From Altimarinus sp041659565 (GTDB lineage Bacteria > Patescibacteriota > Gracilibacteria > BD1-5 > UBA6164), in contig JBAZXZ010000003.1 of NCBI GenBank assembly GCA_041659565.1, positions 1 to 64,000 on the forward strand: a stretch of DNA of 64,000 nucleotides, in the 5' to 3' direction. Below, piece by piece: positions 49,396 to 59,630 of the stretch (position 1 is its first letter; every line of letters begins with the position of its first letter). A program made the translations under genes and the position numbers. The notes beneath the pieces are model-generated. The model searched no databases. It was given only the letters and a program-made list of their open reading frames with translations, and had not been told where the DNA came from.

Positions 49396-49469
49396 AAAAA
49401 ATTGTTTACATATTTTATACAAAAAATGGTTCCCCTTGTAAATTTTAAATTACTTTTTTTTGTAAAAAT

Positions 49470-49545
49470 TGGCTCCCCTGACTGGATTCGAACCAGTGAC
49501 CAAACGATTAACAGTCGTCTACTCTACCGCTGAGCTACAGAGGAA
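49470..49545 (-). tRNA. tRNA-Asn (GTT)
   Basis: Acceptor TTCCTCT / AGGGGAG (with G-T pairs), D arm AGCTCAG, anticodon GTT in GACTGTTAATC, T arm GTTCGAATCC, CCA encoded. First gene of the tRNA cluster on this strand. Confidence 0.92.
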
Positions 49546-49643
49546 TATATAATATGTTTTCTTAAGTGGTAGGATTTTATAATTATTTCGATTAAAGTCA
49601 AATATTTTTTCTCTATTTTTTATTTAATATTATTTTTTAATTT

Positions 49644-49679
49644 AAAAATAAGACTTTGAATTAACAAAGTCTTATTTTT
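49644..49679 (-). terminator. intrinsic terminator of leuS
   Basis: Stem aaaaataagactttg / caaagtcttattttt with 6-nt loop, about 30 bp after the leuS stop. Confidence 0.85.
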
Positions 49680-49708
49680 TTCTTGAAATATTTCGTATTT
49701 TAATGATT

Positions 49709-52700
49709 TTATTTAACAACTATATTAACTATCTTTCATTTCACATAAATTTCCTTAACTATTATTTTTCATTCTAACCACTTTTTTACATTTTCATTGT
49801 TTCTTGCTTTTTCTAAAACTGTTTTTTCATCTTCGTCTATTCATATTTCTATTTCTCCTCTAAGTTTTCATAAAACTTGTATTCAAATAGTTATTGTATC
49901 ATCTATTATAAGATTTTTATCGTATTTTGGCCATTTTGATGTAAATACTGATTTTTTCTCTCATATTCTTTCCCAAAGTTCTTCAGCTAAATGTGGAGCA
50001 AAAGGATGAAGTAATCTTATAAATACATTTTTCCATTCAGTTTGTAACTTATTGTCTTTTGGTAATCAATTATTTACAAGGATCATAAGTGCTGCAATTG
50101 CAGTGTTAAATTTATAGTTTTCTATATCTTCTTCTACTTTTTTAATAGTTTTATGTAAAAGCTTCATTGTATGATTATCATTTTCAGTTGAAAATTTAGC
50201 TTCACTTGCAAATAATCTCTCTGATTTCTCCAAAAATCTACTAACTCAAACAATTCATTTTGAATCCCATGGAGCAGCATCTTTAAACTCTGCCATATAC
50301 ATTTCATAAAGTCTCAAACTATCAGCCCCAAATTCTTCAACTATATCATCTGGGTTAATTACATTTTTAAGTGATTTACTCATTTTTGAAATAATTCTAT
50401 TCACTTCTTCTCCATTTGCTATTTCATAATATTTTCCGTTTTTTTCTTCTACTAAATCATTTGCCAATAATCATCAATTTTTTCTTTGAAATGCATGAGC
50501 CAAAATAAGCCCTTGATTTCTAAGTCTATAAAATGGTTCATCATGACTTACAACTCCTATATCAAACAAGAATTTATGCCAAAATCTAGCATAAAGTAGA
50601 TGTAAAACTGCATGTTCAGCTCATCCCACATAACTATCTACTTGTCCCCAGTACCTTTCTACTTCCGGATTTACAAGCTCTTTATCGTTTTTTGGATCCA
50701 TAAATCTCAAATAATACCAACAACTTCATCCCCATTGAGGCATAGTATTTGTTTCTCTTTTTCAAGATAAATTATTTGCAAGACTAATATTCACAAAATC
50801 CTCTACCTTTATAAGTGGTGAATTTCAATCTCAAGCTGGTTCAAAATTCTCTACATTTGGTAATTTCAAAGGTAAATCATAATCACAAACTATTTTACCA
50901 TAAAGTCAGTCATAGATTTTTGAGAATTCCTTATTTCATATCATTAAAGTATTTCAATTCTTTACCCAAGCCTCCCCATTGTTTTCTTTTGGTAAATTTT
51001 CTACATCTTCATTATTTAAATGAATCAAAGGAATTGGTTCCCCCCAATATCTTTGTCTAGAATAAAGCCAATCTCTAAGTTTGAAATTAACTTTCTTAGT
51101 ACCAAATCAGTTTTGTTCTGCATATTCAGTTAATTTTACTCTTGCTTCAGAAGAACTTAATCAATCAAATTCTCATGAATTTACTAGGATTCAATCTTCA
51201 GTATAAGCTTTTTCTCAATTATAAAATAAATTCCATATTTTTGAATGTCCTAACCAAGTAATCATATTTTCAATTTCATCTTTTTTCACCCACTTAATAG
51301 AATGTTTTCATTCTTCTATTTCAGAAGCAATTTTTTTATTTGAATTTAATTTAATATAAAAACATCTTCATATACAATCTTGATTTTTATTTTTTGTGTG
51401 TCTATATCATACAGCTCTTGAATATGAAAGATTTACATCTCATATAATTTCAAAATCGGTATACCCAGTTTCTTCTATTAATTCTCTTCTAACTGCATCT
51501 ATTTCTTGCTCTCATTCATCAATTCATCATCATACAAAATGAATATGATTAATATTTCATTCTTTTTCTATTTGAATTAAAACTTCTCATTTATCATTTT
51601 CTAAAATAATATCAACTGTTTTTTTATACAATATATCAACTCATTCTTTTGGAGCAGATATTCAAGTATAAACCGTATTATTTGCAATACTCTGTTTTAT
51701 CTCTAAATTATACTTCTTAGCAAACTCAAAATCCCTAGCATCATGTGCTGGAACTGCCATAACTGCTCAAGTTCAGTAATTTCAAAGTACATAATCAGCT
51801 ATCCAAAGAGGAACTTTTTCGTTGTTATATGGATTTATCACATAACTTCCTGTAAATACTCAAGTTTTTTCTTTGTTATCTGCAGTTCTATCTTGATCTG
51901 ATTTTTTCTTGCTATTATCTATATAATCTAAACAAATCTTTTTTTGTTTTGGAGTAATAAAATCCATTACTTGTGGATGATCAGGTGCCAAAACTGCATA
52001 AGTCATACCAAAAACTGTATCTATACGAGTTGTATAGACTTTAACATATTTAAATATATCATTTAATATTTCTGGAAATTCAATCATATTAACTCTCCAG
52101 TTAAAATGTCATTTATTTTCAAATTCTCTCAACTCTAAATTTTTAAATTTTTCTTTATAATATAATTTAGCTTCTTGAAATGGTATAAATGGATCGTTTT
52201 TTGAGATATAAGTAATAAATTCTCAAATATTTTTATTTAATAATTCATAATTTAAAAAGGAGTCTTTTAAATACTTTCAAAATATATCTTTTATATTTGA
52301 TATAAATTCAGAACTTATACATAATTGATCTAAATCTATAGAACTAAAAACTGGAGCTACAGATATAAACTTTTTAATCTTTAAATTATATTTATTTATG
52401 AAGCTTAAACCAGTAATACATCCTATGCTATGTCAAATAATGATAGTATGTTCATTAATTTTATCTTTGTATTGTTCTAATTGATTTAAATGTTTTTCTA
52501 AATCAGGTTTTTCACTGTCTATTAAATCAGGGACATAAACTTTAATATTATTTTTCTCTAATTCTTTTTTTATCCAAGGAAACCAATTTTCTTGAGAATC
52601 TCATCATAAACCATGTAAAATTAAAACATTTAATTTATCTTCTTCTTTCTTCATCTCAAACTCACAACCTTCACTTTTTCCTATCCAATTTCTTTGCATA

Positions 52701-53374
52701 TCTTTTATTCCTTCTGGCCAATCAAGCTTATCTACATCAGCTAGAAGTCTGTCTGCATATTTTGTTATAGCAAGTACCCATTGTCTTATCTTTTTCTTTT
52801 CTACTTTTGTTCCACATCTTTCACAAGTAAAATCATTTAATACTTCTTCATTAGCAAGTCCTGTCTTACAACTTGGACAATAATTAATAGGTAAATCTTG
52901 TTCATAAGCAAGTCCGTGTTCAAATAATTTCAAAAATATCCATTGAGTCCATTTATAATAACTTGGATCTGTTGTATCTATTTCTCTATCCCAATCGTAA
53001 GAAAATCCCAATTTTTTTGTTTGAGTTTTAAATGTCTTGATATTTTGATCTGTTGTAATTCTTGGATGAGTACCAGTTTTGATAGCATAGTTTTCAGCCG
53101 GTAATCAAAAAGCATCCCATCACATTGGATGAAGCACATTGTATCACTTTGCTGTTTTATATCTTGATAATATATCATTTGCTGTGAAACCTTCTGGATG
53201 CCCAACATGTAGACCAGCTCAACTTGGGTATGGAAACATATCAAGTGAGTACCATTTTGGTTTTACCTTTTGTCATCCTGAACTTGTTTCAGGATCTGGA
53301 TTATATACTTTAAATGTCTTGTTTTTTTCCCAAAAATCTTGCCATTTTTTTTCTATTTCTTTGTGGTTGTACAT
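49709..53374 (-). CDS. leuS: leucyl-tRNA synthetase with embedded alpha/beta hydrolase and Nudix domains
   Basis: 1221 residues (usual about 810-870). All LeuRS parts are present: HVGH (residues 56-59, the HIGH motif), zinc knuckle CPSC...CERC, NWIGKSEG, editing-domain T-rich TTRIDT and AVMAVPAHDARDFEF with Asp545 and Asp548, SRQRYWGEP, and KMSKS (997-1001). Two foreign domains interrupt the CP1 editing domain. At about 247-443 lies an RBBP9-type serine hydrolase (NVLILHGLGGDS, Ser316 in GHSIG, Asp394 in KNDPF, His423 in GHF). At about 580-725 lies a Nudix hydrolase whose box spans 616-638 with RELIEETGY. A small insert NPDPETSSG near residue 25 comes from half a palindromic element. One uninterrupted frame; TGA throughout as Gly. 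Confidence 0.95.
53272..53302. repeat. half palindromic element inside leuS
   Basis: gtcatcctgaacttgtttcaggatc-type single end, same as the half at 16317. Translated as about eleven extra residues between the N-terminal WEKNKTFKVY and KPKWYSLDMFPYPS. Confidence 0.8.
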
Positions 53375-53545
53375 AAATAAAGTTTAAGGGTTTAAGAGTT
53401 AAAAAGAAATAAGAGTAACTTATTCTTGGTTATTTATATTATATTGAAAATTTTAGAATTTCTAGTTTTTGTTTTAATGAAATAATAAAAGTAATTATTT
53501 TGCTTACTTTTAAATCCAAAAGTAAAACTAAATTGTTCTTTTGTA

Positions 53546-53583
53546 TACTAAAAAAAGAGAGATAAATCTCTCTTTTTTTAGTA
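53546..53583 (-). terminator. intrinsic terminator
   Basis: Stem tactaaaaaaagagaga / tctctctttttttagta with small loop, 17 bp after the stop of the SLH-domain protein. Confidence 0.88.
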
Positions 53584-53599
53584 TTAACTTACAATATTA

Positions 53600-55987
53600 T
53601 TAATATAAACTGACTACACTGTTTATTAAAATAACTACATTTTCTCTATCAATATAAGAATCTCAATTAAATTTGTATCATGTTTTACTTGAGTCCAATA
53701 TTCATAAAGTTTCTCATATTTGAACATATTTAGCTTGCCAAGAAAATTTATTTACATCTGTATAACTAATTTCTACAGGATTTTGAACTTGTAAATTAGA
53801 AATCTTTATTAAAATCTTTAGAGCTTCAGCATTTGAAACATAATCATTTGGTCTAAAAATAGGATTTCAATTATTATCTACATCTCAATTTATTAAGCCT
53901 AATGATTTAGCTTTTACTATAACCTTAGCTTGCCAAGAAAACTTATTTACATCCCTAAACATAAGATTTGAAATATCTTCATTATTATATGTATAACAAT
54001 GACTTAGAAGAATCATTTTTGTAAATTCTGCTCTAGTAATATTTCTATATGGTTCAAATGTAGTAAGACTAGTTCAATTTATAATATTAAGTTCATGAAA
54101 TTTATTTATTAAACCTTTAGCACTAGAACTATTAATATCTGTAAATCCACTCGTTTGATATATAAAATTTGGATTTTTAATAGACTTTGTGATATTACAA
54201 GTATTTAAATTATCTACTAAAGAATAATCAACTGAAGTTCAATTTATATCCTTTATAATAGTAATTGTTGATCAACTTGCAACTGTTGATTTAACTCCAC
54301 ACTCATTATCATAATAACTAGGTGAAAAATCTCAATCTGGACAATTATCTCTATTTAGTCATGCTCATCATCAACCACCTCATCAACTACTTCATCAACC
54401 ACCACCTCATTCACTTACATCATTTATTCAGATTACAAAGTTTTTATCAAATAATGTAACTCAATCACTTACTCTTACACAGATATTATATGAGGATTTT
54501 GTCTCAAAATCAAATACTGCATTACTCTTAAGTGTTGTCCCTGTTATACTAAAACTTGCATCATTTACTCATCCCGTTGCACAAGTAAGAGAATAAACAA
54601 GTGTTCAGGTACTTGTTGAATCATTAGTTCAAGTTAATGTTCAGATTGTTGTTCCAATTGGTAAATTTTCATTTATCGTAGAAGGACTTAATGATATATT
54701 AATTAGCCCTTCACTTACATTATTTATTGTAATTGGAAAATGTTTGTCAAAATTTGTAATTCAATCACTTACTCTTATACATATATTATATGATGATTTT
54801 GTCTCAAAATCAAATACTGCATTACTCTTAAGTGTTGTTCATGTTATACTAAAACTTGCATCATCTATTCATCAAGTTGCACAAGTAAGAGAGAAAACTA
54901 ATGTTCAAGTACTTGTTCAGTCATTAGTTCAAGTTAATGTTCAGATTGTTGTCCCAATTGATAAATTTTCGTCAATTGTATTTCCAATTAATACTATATC
55001 TGATGGTTCAACTGATATATTATTTATTGTAATTGGAAATTGTTTATCAAAGAATAAATCTCAATCACTTACTCTTACACAGACATTGTATGAAGACTGT
55101 GCTTCAAAATCAAATACTGCATTACTTTTAAGGGTTGTTCAATTGATGCTAAAATTACTGTTATCAACTCAACCACTTGCACAAGTTGTTGCAAATGAAT
55201 AAGTTAACGTACCATGATTTTCTCAATCATCAGTTCAACTTAATGTTCCTATTGTTGTACCAATTACTAAATTTTCATCAATAGTTGATCCGCTCAGAGC
55301 TAAATCTGATGGAGCACTATTTAAATCATTTATTGTTATAGAAAATTGTTTTTCTGTAAAAAGTGATCCACTATCAGTACTCCTAACTCTTACAGTATAA
55401 GATGATTTTGTCTCAAAATCAAATATTGCATTACTTAATAGAGTTGAACCACTAATAGTAAAGCTTAAATTATCATCGCTTCAAGTTCAAGCTACTAAAG
55501 TATAAGTAAAAGTCTCTCCGGTATCCGTATCTGTACTAGACAGTGTTCAGACTGTTGATCAAGATGCCAGATTTTCATCAACTGAACTTCCACTTAGTGC
55601 TATATCTGTTGGAGCTTCATTTACATCTGTTACATTTATTGTAAATGGAGTATCTAGACTTCAACTATCATCCGTTGCAGTTACACATATATCATATGAT
55701 GATTGTGTTTCAAAATCAAAAACTCAACTACTTGATAATGTGGAACCACTTAAACTAAAACTATTGTTATCTGTTCATGTTCAACAAAAAGTATACACCA
55801 CAGATCAACTTGCACCGCTTGCTGTTATAGTTGCAACAGTAGTTCAACTTGGTTCATTTTCTAGAATACTTGTAGATGATAAACCTATCGAATCTACTGC
55901 TAGTAATCTATTAAGACTTAAGAAACTTAGTATAAATATACCTACTAAATAATACTTAAGCCTAGATTTGGTAATAATTTTATTCAT
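53600..55987 (-). CDS. cadherin-like repeat / SLH-domain surface protein
   Basis: 795 residues. N-terminal signal sequence (residues about 8-28, YYLVGIFILSFLSLNRLLAV). Then about five cadherin-like repeats of about 98 residues (units such as APTDIALSGSSVDENLASG and NAVFDFETKSSYNICVRVSDG). The last three are almost identical at DNA level. A poly-Gly hinge follows (near residue 530, all-TGA/GGT), then three SLH-type modules (FTDINSSSAKGLINKFHEL, FRDVNKFSWQAKVIVKAKSLGL, YTDVNKFSWQAKYVQIGETL) that would bind wall polymer. Role likely adhesion or S-layer-associated. Monocistronic. Confidence 0.88.
54440..55200. repeat. tandem ~295-bp direct repeats coding for cadherin-like domains
   Basis: Three to four units with the common core tcaatcacttactcttacac...ctcaaaatcaaatactgcat, about 295 bp apart, very similar at DNA level (long identical runs). 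Recent tandem duplication. Such repeats are prone to copy-number change and misassembly. Confidence 0.85.
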
Positions 55988-56277
55988 AGTTTTAAAAGTT
56001 AAATAATAAAACATATTTGAAAATATATATACCAATAATAATAAATTATCAATAATATTATTATTTAAAGAAATTTTAATAAATAAAATAATTAGGAAGA
56101 AGAAGAAATTAAATAAGTTAACTTAAAATTTCTCATATATATAACCGTATATTTTTTATACTACATAAATGTATGAAAATTGTATGAAAATACTTTTTTT
56201 ATAACATTACAAATTGACTAAAATATAATATTTTGTTATAATAATATTTTTTATATTAACAAAATATTATATATGTT
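55988..56277. other. intergenic region upstream of the SLH-protein gene
   Basis: About 290 bp, very A/T-rich, with runs such as atatatataaccgtatatt and a near-repeat atgtatgaaaattgtatgaaaat. Must hold the promoter of the SLH-protein gene (minus), but I cannot pick a clear -35/-10. No RNA gene recognised. Confidence 0.4.
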
Positions 56278-56329
56278 CTATAAAAAAATAAAGATTTAGT
56301 TTTAAACAAAATCTTTATTTTTTTTATAG
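56278..56329 (-). terminator. intrinsic terminator of the ABC-exporter gene
   Basis: Long stem ctataaaaaaataaagattt / aaatctttattttttttatag, 19 bp after the ABC-transporter stop. Also able to work in the other direction. Confidence 0.85.
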
Positions 56330-56348
56330 ATATAATTTTTAGTAATTT

Positions 56349-58076
56349 TTAAAAACCACTTTGTAAATCAAGCATATTTTTATAAATTCATTTTTTAGCT
56401 ACAAGTTCCCTATGAGTTCATCTTTCAACTACTTTTCAATCTTCTATCAAAATTATATCATCTGCTTCTTTAACTGTTTGAAGTCTATGAGCTATAACTA
56501 TAACTGTTCTTCATTTGAAGAGTCTATGCATCGCTTTTGTGATTTTTTCTTCTGAAAAACTATCAAGTGCTGAAGTAGGTTCATCAAGTAATATAATCTC
56601 TGGATTTTTAATAAATACTTTAGCTATTGCCAGCCTCTGTCTTTGTCACCCAGAAAGTCTAATTCACTTTTCTCAGATTTCTGTATCAATTCATTTTTCA
56701 AATTCAAATACAAATTCACATTCTGCATCTTTTAGAGATTTTATCATTTCTGCTTCATTAGTTTCTTCTCTTACACTTGCTTGTAAATTTTCTCTGATTG
56801 TTCCATCAAAAACAGAAGGTTCTTGAGTTAGATAACCTATATTTGCAAAATAAGATTTAAGTGAAGTTTTTTTCAAATCATTTCAAAATATATCTACGAT
56901 TCATGACTTTGGTCTCAAATATCAAGCAATTATCTTCATCAAAGTTGTTTTTCATCCACCAGAAACTCAAACTAAAGCTGTTTTTTGTAATCAATTTATT
57001 TCAAGTGAAAATTTATCAAAGATTTTTTTATCTGTGTAACCATAAGATATATTATTAATTACTATCTTATCTGTTTTTGTTTTATAATCATTTCAAATAT
57101 CAAATCATTTAATTGGAGTAAGATTTTCAAATGTCTCCCAAAGAAGTTGTACTGATGCAAAATCTCTTAAAATCATCCTAACAATATCTAAAAAATTATT
57201 CATAGATAATTCTGTCATAGAAATAATTGTTATAAAAATCGCAAGATCTGAAAAAGAAGAATTAGTTTTTAAAATAAGATTAGACAAAAATATATAAACT
57301 CAAATACGAATAAATAGAAAAAGTACTCTAGGTAATTCATCAACTACAGTAAATCCTATATTTACTGGATATTGATACACTTTTGACATCTCATAGTTAT
57401 GTGCAATCTTTGATAAAATTGTTTTTAAAGAATTATTTTGCATTAATTCATTTTTTGACATCAAAGCAATAACTGCTTGATGATCGGCTTCTCTTTCTGC
57501 TATTTTTCTCAACAACCTTTTTTCCTTCATATAAACATTTGCATAATATGAAATTATTCATCAAATAAATATTAATAAAAGACTAATTAATCATCATGCT
57601 ATATTTATATTAAAAATCGTATAAATAGCATAAAATAAGAATAAAATCCCATAAAATCATTTTTGTCATAATTGAAATAACATATCAAGCCAGTCATGTA
57701 ATCAAGATCTAAGAATAGATACAAACCTACCAGTTCAAATTTTTTCTACATCATTTCATTCAGCTTGTACATATTTATTCAAGTATTTTTCATAATAAAC
57801 TTTACATCATTCAAACATAATTTGAGTCCGTCACCATTTATACATTAAAAATCTACCTCCTGAAAACAATAAAGTAATAATAAAATATATATAAATTAAA
57901 TTCCAAAATTTTTCAGTTTCTTTAAATTCAATTGATTTCAATATAAGTTTAAGTATTTCAATAGAAAATACACTATACACAAATGAATAAAAACCCTCAA
58001 ACATATTTTGAAGGTGAATTTTTGGCATTAATCTAACTGGTTCAAAGAATTTTTTTGTTGTTTGGATGAATGACAT
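56349..58076 (-). CDS. ABC exporter (MsbA-like fused permease-ATPase)
   Basis: 575 residues, the usual size of a half-transporter with six membrane helices (residues about 20-310) and a C-terminal ATPase. Walker A VSGGGKTTLMK, Q-loop IGYLTQEPSVFDGTIRENL, signature RLSGGQRQRLAIAK, Walker B IILLDEPTSALD, switch His AHRLQT. Glycines of all motifs include TGA codons. The cargo (lipid, glycan or peptide) cannot be told. One CGG codon (57828-57830). It lies 6 bp downstream of the UDP-GlcNAc 2-epimerase gene, so it is probably an envelope-polymer or lipid exporter. Confidence 0.9.
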
Positions 58077-58082
58077 AAAAAT

Positions 58083-59450
58083 CTAAATCTTACAATTAAA
58101 AAACTCTTGAAGCTCCAACCTCTCATGATCTAATCTAAAAAGTTTTCAGTTTCTTTTTAATTTTTCTAGTACTCAATCTACTATTTTTTTAGATACATTT
58201 TCTCAATATATATTTTCTCATCTCATCTTTTTATTATCAATACTTGATTTAATGATTTTAGCTATCAGATTTGAATTAACTGGTGGAGCTATTACATTAG
58301 TTCCTGCAAGAATTGTTTCAGTTCTATCCGAACCAAACCTCACAGTAACACAAGGAACTCAAACTATATTTGCTTCTTCTTGCATACTTCAACTATCAGT
58401 TACTACAGCTCAAGCTTTTGAAATCATATCTATAACTTCATGATGATGAGCCAAAGCTGGTCCATATGCAAAATTGTCTTTATACTTTTTCTTTAATTCT
58501 TCTATTTCTTCTCTAAGTCAATAATTGTCTATCGCAAATTCAGATGCATAAAGTCATAGAAAACATACATAAACTCATTTTTCAACTAGTTTTTTAATTG
58601 CATAAAATATTGCCAAAAATCTTTCTTTTGTCTCACAATTTTCTCTTCTATGAATTGTAACAAATATAAAAGGTTTTCACTTCATATTTGGATAAATTTC
58701 AAAAGCTTTTGAAGTTTTAATTTTAGTTTTTGATATTTTAATAGCATCAGAAACTGTGTTTCAAACTACTTCTATATTTTCTCTTGGAAATCATTCTCTA
58801 ATTAAAGTGTTTCTATACAATTCAACTGGTGCAGCAAAATAACCAGTACTTGCTTCAATTCATCTCGTGTCAAATTGTTCAGGGTATGGTTCTATACTTC
58901 AAAGTTCATAAATAGAAAAATCCATCAAATCTTCACGGTATTTATCAAAATCAAATTTTCACTTTTCAAAATTGATAAAAAGTGATTTGAAAAAATGCTT
59001 ATTTGGAGTATAAGTTCTGATTCAAGCTTCCACATGAACTACTGCAAATTTATTTAAAAATGCTGCCTTATCAGCCGTAGTTGCAGTTAGTGTATCACCG
59101 TGAACATAAGGAACTGGGATTTTTTTATGACTTGATAATTGAACAAGTATATTTCAAAACCTTTCTATTATAAGAGAATATTTTTTATGAATTGGTCAAA
59201 ATATATTTAGATTTATATCAACTATCATTTCAAATTCATTTAATACTCATTCACTCAGATTATAATCATAATGTTGTCCTGTATGAATAAGCACAACCAA
59301 TTCTCATCTATTTTTTAATTCCGAATAAATTGGGGCTTGTTTTATGATATCAGGTTTTGTAGCTATCATTATTATATGCACATATTTCTTCTCAGAATTT
59401 TCTATCTCTTCCCAAAATCAATCTCTAATTGTAATTTCTTTTTCATCCAT
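58083..59450 (-). CDS. wecB: UDP-N-acetylglucosamine 2-epimerase
   Basis: 455 residues (family usually 370-400). Makes UDP-ManNAc for surface glycans. Key elements present: HTGQHYDYNLS, VHGDTLTATTADKAAF, HVEAGIRTY, TIHRRENC with the catalytic histidine/arginine cluster, and DSGSMQEEANIVGVPCVTVR. An extra N-terminal stretch of about 25 residues precedes the usual start near VHIIMIATKPDIIK. Ends with TAG. Just upstream of the ABC exporter in the same operon. Confidence 0.92.
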
Positions 59451-59483
59451 AGAATAGTAATTAAAATGTAATTTTTTAGTTTT

Positions 59484-59607
59484 GTCATTCCCTTGAAGAA
59501 GGGAATCTTCATTATATTGTTCTAGATTTTTATAACTTAAACTATTTATTTACAATTATCGTCGTTTTTAATATAAGGTAGATCCCCGTGTCAAGCACGA
59601 GGATGAC
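59484..59607. repeat. gtcat...atgac palindromic element (intergenic copy)
   Basis: Left end gtcattcccttgaagaaggg, right end gtcaagcacgaggatgac, inner A/T-rich sequence of about 80 bp. Between gyrA and the epimerase gene. Confidence 0.85.
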
Positions 59608-59630
59608 AAAAAAGAAAACATTTTTTATAT

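Noticed and set aside
49709..53374. leuS region as several broken genes (synthetase pieces, a separate hydrolase and a separate Nudix gene)
   Set aside because: With TGA = Gly there is no stop or frameshift anywhere, and the synthetase motifs occur in the right order on both sides of the inserts. One gene.
53139..53387. Plus-strand ORF overlapping the start of leuS
   Set aside because: Antisense shadow of the LeuRS N-terminus and the repeat half-site.
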